Below the pieces are notes generated by a model that saw only the letters and a program-made list of their open reading frames with translations, had not been told where the DNA came from and did no database searches. DNA of 8,386 nt from Candidatus Omnitrophota bacterium (GTDB lineage Bacteria; Ratteibacteria; UBA8468; B48-G9; JAFGKM01): contig JAMWCA010000052.1 in NCBI GenBank assembly GCA_023819545.1, positions 1 to 8,386 of the forward strand, in the 5' to 3' direction. The position numbers and the translations under genes were made by a program. Each line of letters starts with the position of its first letter. Within the stretch, counting starts at the first letter, position 1. Shown here piece by piece: positions 1 through 4,668 of the stretch.

Positions 1-857
1 CCCCTTTTTTTTAAATATTTAAATACATCGGGTAATTTTTCTATTATATCAGAAGCGATTAATGAAATCTCTCCTTTTTCTTTTTTGGCAAGGTCTCCAG
101 CAAGTCCATGAATAAAAACACCATATTTTGCAGTAATAAATTTATCTTCACCTTGAGAAAGAATTCCACCTATAATTCCTGCAAGAACATCACCACTACC
201 TGCTGTTGCCATTCCTGGATTTCCAGTTAAGTTTATATATGTCTTTTGTCCATCTGTAACAACTGTTCTGTAACCTTTTAAAATTAAAATTAGATTATAT
301 TTCTTTGCAAACTTTTCTGCAACTTCAACTCTATTTTTCTGTATTTCTTCAACTTTCAATCCTGTTAAAAAACTCATTTCACCTGAATGTGGTGTCAAAA
401 TTGGTCTTTCAACTGAATTTAGAATTTCTAAATTTTCAGAAATAATCTTTAAAGCGTCAGCATCTATTATCATTGGTTTTTTTATTTCTGGAATTATCTT
501 TTTAACAAATTTCTTTGTTTCAGGATGCAATGAAATCCCTGGACCAATTAAAACACAATCTGCTTTTTTTTCTATAAACTCAATCGCTTTTTCATAAGCA
601 GATGAAGAAAAATAATGGTCTTTAGTTTCAGATAATGGTAAACTCATAACTTCTGTTAATTTTACTTCTATTATATGATTTAATCCTTCTGGTATACCAA
701 TAGTTACAAGACCACATCCACTTCTTAAAGCACTTATTCCAGCAAGACAAACAGCACCTGTTAAACCAGGACTCCCACCTATAATAAATAAATGACCATA
801 TTCTCCTTTATAAGTATCTTTTTTTCTATCTTCTAAAAATTTAATCTTTTCACTCAT
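1..857 (-). CDS. nnrD: ADP-dependent NAD(P)H-hydrate dehydratase, 3' end cut by window edge
   Basis: This enzyme dehydrates the S-form of hydrated NADH or NADPH at the cost of ADP (or ATP), repairing damaged cofactor in the cytoplasm. The reading frame from the ATG at 857 stays open for 285 codons to the window edge, close to the full length of a stand-alone dehydratase, so only a few residues are probably missing. Visible family motifs are GGSPGLTGA (27-35), GPG (105-107), DADAL (132-136), TPHSGE (155-160) and the ribokinase-like signature NPGMATAGSGDVLAG (213-227), whose D223 is the expected catalytic aspartate. The N-terminal epimerase domain found in bifunctional Nnr proteins is absent, so the epimerase must be encoded elsewhere. 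The start overlaps the acpS stop by 8 nt (ATGAGTGA) with no Shine-Dalgarno sequence, which implies translational coupling. Adjacency to acpS is common in bacteria and supports the call. Confidence 0.93.
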   Translation of the reverse strand, partial: MSEKIKFLEDRKKDTYKGEYGHLFIIGGSPGLTGAVCLAGISALRSGCGLVTIGIPEGLNHIIEVKLTEVMSLPLSETKDHYFSSSAYEKAIEFIEKKADCVLIGPGISLHPETKKFVKKIIPEIKKPMIIDADALKIISENLEILNSVERPILTPHSGEMSFLTGLKVEEIQKNRVEVAEKFAKKYNLILILKGYRTVVTDGQKTYINLTGNPGMATAGSGDVLAGIIGGILSQGEDKFITAKYGVFIHGLAGDLAKKEKGEISLIASDIIEKLPDVFKYLKKR

Positions 858-1179
858 ATATCAAACAAATAGCAACAACAATATCTTTTGTATGAGAAAT
901 AGAAATATCTATCTTTTTATTTTCTAATTTTTTCTTCAACTCATCATTCAAAATTTCTATATAAGGTCTGCCAGTTCGCGAGTTTTTAATCTCTATCTTT
1001 TTAAAATCTGCAGAAATATCTTCTATGCATTTAAAAAATGCCTTTTTTGCGGCAATTTTACCAACCAAAGAAATAATATTTTTTTTACTTTTTATTTCAT
1101 TTTTAGATAAAAAAATAGAAACTTTGGCAGGGTCTTTATAATTCCTCAGGGACTCTAAATCTATAGAAAAATTTAACAT
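850..1179 (-). CDS. acpS: Holo-[acyl-carrier-protein] synthase, with an altered metal-binding residue
   Basis: AcpS transfers 4'-phosphopantetheine from CoA to the acyl carrier protein, activating fatty-acid synthesis. The 109-residue protein is slightly short of the usual 115-130. Family landmarks are present: SIDLES (5-10) holding the conserved Asp D7, GKIAAKKAFFK (40-50), the RTGRPYI segment (68-74) and SISHT (93-97). The second landmark is normally F-A-A-K-E-A, where the Glu (E58 in E. coli and B. subtilis numbering) helps bind Mg2+. Here that position is K46, encoded by AAG. This could be a one-base GAG to AAG change, a true lineage variant or a sequencing error, and activity cannot be assumed. 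The gene lies 4 nt after rpmA and overlaps nnrD by 8 nt, so it depends on the rpmA promoter. No clear ribosome binding site precedes its ATG. Assignment to the family is firm, but function is less certain. Confidence 0.87.
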   Translation of the reverse strand: MLNFSIDLESLRNYKDPAKVSIFLSKNEIKSKKNIISLVGKIAAKKAFFKCIEDISADFKKIEIKNSRTGRPYIEILNDELKKKLENKKIDISISHTKDIVVAICLIYE

Positions 1180-1183
1180 TTTA

Positions 1184-1429
1184 TTATTGCTGAATTGCTT
1201 TTACATTAACTACTTTTTTATTTCCTTTATTAGTAAATTCAACAATTCCATCAACTAAACTAAAAATTGTAAAGTCCCTTCCAATAGAACAACCAACCCC
1301 TGGAATAATCTTACTTCCTTTCTGTCTAACAATAATATTCCCTGCCTTTACAACCTGGCCACTAAAAACCTTTACTCCTCTATACTTTGGATTTGAATCA
1401 CGACCATTGCCTTGTCTTTTCCTTGCCAT
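1184..1429 (-). CDS. rpmA: 50S ribosomal protein bL27
   Basis: bL27 sits at the peptidyl-transferase centre of the large ribosomal subunit and stabilises tRNA ends there through its N-terminal tail. The 81-residue product carries the diagnostic block NGRDSNPKYRGVK followed by GQVVKAGNIIVRQKGSK, then the typical GRDFTIFSLVDGIVEF core. The N-terminus reads MARKRQG before NGRDS, about four residues shorter than the common MAHKKGxGSSxNGRDS form, so the flexible tail is abbreviated. There is no Firmicutes-type cleavable extension. The start at 1429 is fixed because the N-terminal motif begins there. rplU (bL21), the usual upstream partner, is not adjacent: a repeat element lies upstream instead. 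The gene opens the rpmA-acpS-nnrD operon and has its own strong promoter only 8 nt before the ATG, with no Shine-Dalgarno sequence. Confidence 0.96.
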   Translation of the reverse strand: MARKRQGNGRDSNPKYRGVKVFSGQVVKAGNIIVRQKGSKIIPGVGCSIGRDFTIFSLVDGIVEFTNKGNKKVVNVKAIQQ

Positions 1430-1466
1430 AATTTTAAATTATAACTTAATTTTTAATACAAATCAA
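1430..1466 (-). promoter_or_regulatory. Sigma-70-type promoter of rpmA, nearly leaderless
   Basis: On the minus strand TTGATT (1466-1461) and a perfect TATAAT (1443-1438) are separated by exactly 17 nt. The last base of the -10 box lies 8 nt before the rpmA ATG, so transcription should start about 2 nt upstream of the start codon. No ribosome binding sequence fits in between. The hexamers and spacer length match those found in front of rmuC. The -35 box begins 5 bp from the edge of the 230-bp repeat. Confidence 0.75.
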
Positions 1467-1471
1467 ATTTT

Positions 1472-1701
1472 TCTCTTTCAGGTTAGGACATAGTATTCAG
1501 TAGATAATAAAATAGGCAATATTCCTACTATAAAATTTTTAGAAGAAAAAAGGGAAAATAGGAAGTGTTTATATAGAGAAAGATAAAGTTGGAGTGGATG
1601 TATAATATAAGTTTGTTTATTTCCAGTAGTAAATCTTGATAGAGATATATTTTAAAAATTTTTCTTTTCAGATTGTATCTATCTCCTAACCGACAACCTT
1701 A
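1472..1701. repeat. 230-bp repeat element, copy A (MITE-like)
   Basis: This block matches 4427-4656 in direct orientation over 230 bp with no indels and only three substitutions (1516, 1518 and 1682 against 4471, 4473 and 4637). Near its ends lie imperfect inverted repeats: GGTTAGGACATAG at 1481-1493 and CTATCTCCTAACC at 1679-1691, which pair at 12 of 13 positions. Identity between copies extends about 9-10 bp beyond these repeats on both sides, then stops abruptly. No significant open reading frame is inside. The pattern fits a small non-autonomous transposable element, or the fused ends of a collapsed insertion sequence. I saw no obvious target-site duplication. It fills most of the gap between rpmA and the envelope operon. 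Confidence 0.85.
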
Positions 1702-1786
1702 AGAAAAAACTGCCATTCCCAAACCTTTTTAAAAATAACTTCTTCCATTTCTAATTGTTAATTATTTAAACTTCAGAGATTCAGAT
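1702..1786. other. Short gap after the MORN-like gene
   Basis: These 85 bases lie between copy A of the repeat and the stop of the MORN-like gene. They are AT-rich and unlike the sequence flanking copy B. I found no hairpin plus T-run convincing enough to call a terminator, and no reading frame. Confidence 0.5.
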
Positions 1787-2146
1787 TTATTTTTGAGGTT
1801 GGCTATTTTTTTTATATTTTTCAAATTCCTCATTAGTTACCTCTTTCCCATGAATATAATATTTTTTTTCGTAAAATTTCCCATCAGGCGAATAGAAAAG
1901 TTGTTCTCCATGATAAAGTCCATTTTCATCAAAATTAATTATTCTTGCTAAATTCCCATTTTCCCACCAAAGAACCCATTTGCCCACAAATTTTTCTCCT
2001 TTCTTTTTTCCTTCTCCCTTTTTCTTTCCAGAAGGATAGTATTGAACTATAACTGTCTCATTATTTGTATTACATTCAGCGAAAGAGCATATTAATGTTT
2101 GTAACAAAAAAAGGAATATTAATAAAACAACTTTTTCTAATCTCAT
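1787..2146 (-). CDS. Small secreted protein with MORN-like repeats
   Basis: The 119-residue product starts with a classical signal peptide: a charged MRLEK, a hydrophobic stretch of roughly residues 6-20 and a small-residue site near FAEC. A lipobox is not clear, although a Cys at residue 25 follows the hydrophobic core. The mature part has repeated aromatic-glycine turns resembling the MORN_2 variant repeat: YYPSGKKKGEG, GKWVLWWENGNLAR, FDENGLYHGEQLFYSPDGK and YYIHGKEV. Such repeats form short beta hairpins and often occur in exported proteins of unknown role. A strong AGGAGG (2156-2151) sits 4 nt before the ATG. The repaired end of the DUF1573-like gene is 20 nt upstream, so this is the last gene of a three-gene operon. 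The biological function is unknown. Confidence 0.75.
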   Translation of the reverse strand: MRLEKVVLLIFLFLLQTLICSFAECNTNNETVIVQYYPSGKKKGEGKKKGEKFVGKWVLWWENGNLARIINFDENGLYHGEQLFYSPDGKFYEKKYYIHGKEVTNEEFEKYKKNSQPQK

Positions 2147-2291
2147 AACTCCTCCTTTTTGTTAAATTATATTTCTTTTGAAATAAAAAATAAAGAAATA
2201 GGAATTATTAAATGATAAATTTTGTTATCATGTCTCTCTACAGAAATTATACAAATACCTTCTTTTTTTGAAAATAAAGGTTTTAATATTC

Positions 2292-2966
2292 TTACAATAA
2301 GTTCTCTCTCCGAATTTGTTTTTTTTCTACTAATATAAACTTTTTTAATTCAGGTGGATTTAGACTAATATTTTTAATTTTATATTGAACATTTTTTCTA
2401 AAATGAAGTAAGATTGTTAATTGATTATTATTGATATTTAAGTTAGGTGTGAATAAAAAATTTATTTCTTCTGGTGTTGCATATACATCCCCTATGATTT
2501 TTCCTAATATTGGTATTACGATGGAAAAATTACTTTTTTGTAAAAATGAAATCTTCAATTCCCCATTTATAGGACCTATAAAATTTGATTCATTCAAAAT
2601 AATCCTCAAAATATTTTTTTCTCTTTTTATATTTAATGATAATGGTAAATTCCCCTTATAAAAATTAGAAATTATTTGTATATCTCCATCAACTTCTCCT
2701 ATAAAAACTTTTTCTTCTATTGGTAATTCTTCTATTTGAATAATACCCAAATTTAATACTGGTGGTCTAATTTCAAATAAGGGTTTTATAATTCCTTCTA
2801 TTTTGAAAATCTTAAACGATGGATTTTTTTCATTAGTATGAAATACAATAAAATCTTTAAAGTTGCGAGTATTTAAAGGATATCTTTCAGAAAGAGTAAT
2901 AAATATTTCCACTTTTTCACTTCTTTTAGGTAAAATGATATTTTTATTCCTATACATGATGAACAA
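2292..2966 (-). CDS. DUF1573-like protein, middle fragment (later Ig-like domains)
   Basis: This 224-residue frame continues the protein begun upstream. Its first residues (MFIMYRN) overlap the upstream frame and are unlikely to be a true start, since no ribosome binding site precedes them. In-frame sequence begins near NIILPKRSEKVEIFITL, the end of the first Ig-like domain. A second domain opens with FEIRPPVLNLGIIQIEELP, echoing the PPLLNIGELKPG opening of the first, and a third may begin around IIGDVYATPEEINFLF. The last residues (QIRRENLL) lie past the second frameshift and are probably wrong. Cys residues are absent here, unlike in domain one. Tandem Ig-like, ASH-type or DUF1573 modules usually mediate protein contacts at the cell envelope, and no enzymatic motif is visible. 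Confidence 0.55.
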   Translation of the reverse strand: MFIMYRNKNIILPKRSEKVEIFITLSERYPLNTRNFKDFIVFHTNEKNPSFKIFKIEGIIKPLFEIRPPVLNLGIIQIEELPIEEKVFIGEVDGDIQIISNFYKGNLPLSLNIKREKNILRIILNESNFIGPINGELKISFLQKSNFSIVIPILGKIIGDVYATPEEINFLFTPNLNINNNQLTILLHFRKNVQYKIKNISLNPPELKKFILVEKKQIRRENLL

Positions 2967-3199
2967 CTCTTTCTAATTTTTTTAATTATGAGTGGCATAT
3001 CGCCGTCATTTTTTAGAGTAATGGTATATTTTAATTTTTGTCCTGGTTTTAGTTCTCCTATGTTAAGTAAAGGGGGTTCAATTTTCAAATAAGGTCCATT
3101 GAAATATTTCTTAAAAAATATCTTATTTATTAATACACCCATCACTAATCCTACAATGAAAATAAACCATCTTTCCACTAAAATTTTACTTTTCCCCAT
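2873..3199 (-). CDS. DUF1573-like protein, N-terminal fragment (anchor and first Ig-like domain)
   Basis: As read, this frame gives 108 residues. Residues 8-30 form a single uncleaved membrane anchor (WFIFIVGLVMGVLINKIFF core) with a positive N-terminus, placing the rest outside the cytoplasmic membrane. Residues 37-82 match the DUF1573 pattern: a PPLLNIGELKPGQ opening (compare the family's F-D-F-G-x-V-x-x-G), YTITLKNDGDMPLIIKKIRKSC, and a Cys cluster SCSSC in place of the usual SCGC. From about residue 85 the sequence is out of frame and the basic tail KEVKKWKYLLLFLKDIL is probably an artefact. The start lies 2 nt after the stop of the LolA-like gene, with only a weak AGGA further upstream, so the two genes are cotranscribed and likely coupled. 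Confidence 0.65.
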   Translation of the reverse strand: MGKSKILVERWFIFIVGLVMGVLINKIFFKKYFNGPYLKIEPPLLNIGELKPGQKLKYTITLKNDGDMPLIIKKIRKSCSSCIGIKISFYLKEVKKWKYLLLFLKDIL

Positions 3200-3201
3200 T
3201 T

Positions 3202-4116
3202 CTACTTTATCCTAATTCTGCTATCAGCATCCCATACTTCATCAGCATGTGAAAATGGAATACTAAAAAAATCTACTTCTATTGGAATATTTACTTTTAC
3301 ACTTTCTTTGTTTAAAACAACTTTTACAGTTTGAAGTAATTTTCCTTTTTCATACATAGATGAATAAATACTGATTGGGATTATTATATCTTTATACATT
3401 AAAATCTCTTTTACTTCCATTTCTTCTCTGATATCTTTTCCTATAAAAATCTGGAAATAAATTGGAAAATAATTTAAATCTTTAACTAAAAATATTTCAT
3501 AACGTTCTATTTTATTAAATCTATTATCTTCCCATAATCCTTCTTTTAAAAGATAAATATAAACACCTTTATATTCTCCCCTTTTCCCTTCTTCTATTTT
3601 TTCAATATTTTTCAAACGCTCTTTAATCATTGAGATATTTTGATAAGAATTTAAAGAAAAATTGTCTTCTTTTTTAAATAAAAAAGTAAAAGGGAATAAT
3701 AAAGGATTAGGTATAAAATAAGGATTTATTTCTGGAAGAAATTTACTTATTAAAAGGTGTCTTTTTGCTCCTATTTCTAACAATTGATATTTTTCCCCAT
3801 TCCAGCATATAATTTTTTGAATATTTCTTTTTATAAACGGATCAAAGAAAGACACTTCTGTTCTGTATTTGTTCCCATTAGCAAAAAATTTGAATTTTAA
3901 ATTGTGATTTGATATAAGAAGGGGAGAAATATTTGGATTTGATGAGATTAAATTCATTTCCATATCACCTTCAAATTGAATAGAAAAGATTTTTGTAAAA
4001 TAAGATGAGATCTTATCAACTATTATTTCGTGATTTTCTACTGCTTCGCCTAAATACCAGATTAAAATAGAAAATATATTCATAATTAAAAGTAACTTTA
4101 TCTTTTTTAGATTCAT
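3202..4116 (-). CDS. Exported LolA-like (lipoprotein-sorting fold) protein, hypothetical
   Basis: The 304-residue protein starts with a signal peptide (charged MNLKKIK, hydrophobic residues 8-22, likely cleavage near GEA) and has no lipobox. The mature part resembles LolA/LolB-fold proteins in style: an initial helix with a short-chain pattern (IIVDKISSYFTKIFSIQFEGDMEM), then long alternating beta strands such as FKFFANGNKYRTEVSF and KIICWNGEKYQLLE, reminiscent of the outer-membrane lipoprotein-sorting family. The match is one of fold pattern, so substrate and role are unknown. A strong AGGAGG (4127-4122) lies 5 nt before the ATG. The gene leads an operon with the DUF1573-like gene 2 nt downstream and the MORN-like gene after that, which suggests a shared envelope or surface function. 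It could equally be an unrelated periplasmic beta-barrel-like protein. Confidence 0.6.
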   Translation of the reverse strand: MNLKKIKLLLIMNIFSILIWYLGEAVENHEIIVDKISSYFTKIFSIQFEGDMEMNLISSNPNISPLLISNHNLKFKFFANGNKYRTEVSFFDPFIKRNIQKIICWNGEKYQLLEIGAKRHLLISKFLPEINPYFIPNPLLFPFTFLFKKEDNFSLNSYQNISMIKERLKNIEKIEEGKRGEYKGVYIYLLKEGLWEDNRFNKIERYEIFLVKDLNYFPIYFQIFIGKDIREEMEVKEILMYKDIIIPISIYSSMYEKGKLLQTVKVVLNKESVKVNIPIEVDFFSIPFSHADEVWDADSRIRIK

Positions 4117-4181
4117 TTTTACCTCCTAGTTGAATTTGGTTAAAAATATAATATTATATAACTTTGACTCTTTGAAAATTA
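4117..4181 (-). promoter_or_regulatory. Possible promoter and ribosome binding site of the envelope operon
   Basis: A perfect TATAAT lies at 4158-4153 on the minus strand, about 36 nt before the ATG of the LolA-like gene. The -35 region is poor (TTAATT with an 18-nt spacer at best). The resulting leader would carry the strong AGGAGG at 4127-4122. Because AT-rich DNA produces TATAAT by chance, the promoter part is tentative. The ribosome binding site is solid. Confidence 0.4.
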
Positions 4182-4186
4182 AATTT

Positions 4187-4426
4187 TTAAAAGAAAATAA
4201 GGGAGAGGAAACCAAATTTTTCCTGGGCAATAAAGGTGTATGTTTGCCAATAAGTAGTGACATTAATAGAAGTTAATTTTTCTTTCAATTTTTCATAAGG
4301 AGTTTTTCTGTATAACCAAGCATGTGGTTTATAATAGTTATAAAATTTCTCCCATTCTTTTAAATTCTCATTTAATATCTCCATATCATCTATTATAACA
4401 CATTTAACATCCTATAAAATTCTTCA
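4187..4426 (-). pseudogene. Remnant of an integrase-core (rve_3, IS481-like) transposase, C-terminal end
   Basis: The downstream frame (ATG at 4384) encodes 65 residues, of which MEILNENLKEWEKFYNYYKPHAWLYRKTPYEKLKEKL carries the characteristic end of DDE integrase-core transposases: a W-x-x-FYNY-x-x-PH core followed by KTPYE. Upstream, in another frame, DEEFYRMLN (about 4428-4400) matches the segment normally found just before it, so the gene is both frameshifted near 4400-4411 and cut off at its 5' side. The truncation point coincides with the edge of repeat copy B at 4427. The DDE catalytic residues would lie further upstream and are missing, so the remnant cannot be active. The start at 4384 has no ribosome binding site. 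It marks a past insertion sequence at this locus. Confidence 0.72.
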
Positions 4427-4656
4427 TCTCTTTCAGGTTAGGACATAGTATTCAGTAGATAATAAAATAGACGATATTCCTACTATAAAATTTTTAGAAG
4501 AAAAAAGGGAAAATAGGAAGTGTTTATATAGAGAAAGATAAAGTTGGAGTGGATGTATAATATAAGTTTGTTTATTTCCAGTAGTAAATCTTGATAGAGA
4601 TATATTTTAAAAATTTTTCTTTTCAGATTGTATCTACCTCCTAACCGACAACCTTA
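4427..4656. repeat. 230-bp repeat element, copy B (MITE-like)
   Basis: This is the second copy of the element at 1472-1701, same orientation, with three substitutions over 230 bp. Its inverted ends lie at 4436-4448 and 4634-4646. The right one reads CTACCTCCTAACC, so it pairs with the left at 11 of 13 positions, one fewer than in copy A. Its left edge abuts the transposase remnant exactly, and its right edge is 12 bp from the stop codon of the Maf-RlmD fusion gene. The near identity of the copies implies recent duplication or ongoing homogenisation. The span between copies is about 2.7 kb and holds the whole envelope operon plus the transposase remnant. Confidence 0.85.
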
Positions 4657-4668
4657 TCAAAAAGCAGT

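Larger units (their letters stand above)
2167..3199 (-). pseudogene. DUF1573-like membrane-anchored protein, full locus with two frameshifts
   Basis: Three overlapping reading frames together encode one coherent protein. The first breaks at an A5 run (T5 on the given strand, 2941-2945), where the sequence after SCSSCIGIK should continue NIILPKRSEKVEIFITL. The second breaks at an A8 run (2319-2326), where VEKK should continue with TNSERELIVRILKPLFSKK and end at the TAA at 2169-2167. Adding one A at each run gives 344 residues. The restored tail alternates hydrophobic and polar residues as expected for a beta-rich domain, and its end falls 20 nt before the next gene's ATG, an operon-like spacing. 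Both breaks lie in homopolymers, so assembly error, recent decay or transcriptional slippage are all possible. I infer the reconstruction from frame continuity and domain logic, not from an alignment. Confidence 0.65.

Noticed and set aside
1472..1701. Repeat as a riboswitch or structured RNA
   Set aside because: I saw no conserved RNA motif, and the same sequence occurs next to an unrelated gene end at 4427-4656 with terminal inverted repeats, so a mobile element fits better.
2319..2326. A8 run as a programmed -1 ribosomal frameshift site
   Set aside because: The A-run is slippery in principle, but I saw no stimulatory hairpin or upstream Shine-Dalgarno, and a second break exists in the same gene. 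Error or decay is simpler.
2431..2661. Plus-strand reading frame opposite the DUF1573-like gene
   Set aside because: It is low-complexity Phe/Ile/Lys sequence antisense to a coherent beta-rich protein, consistent with an AT-rich shadow.
4164..4192. Plus-strand TTGACT with a TTAAAA 17 nt downstream
   Set aside because: It resembles a promoter, but no plus-strand gene follows and the -10 box is poor.
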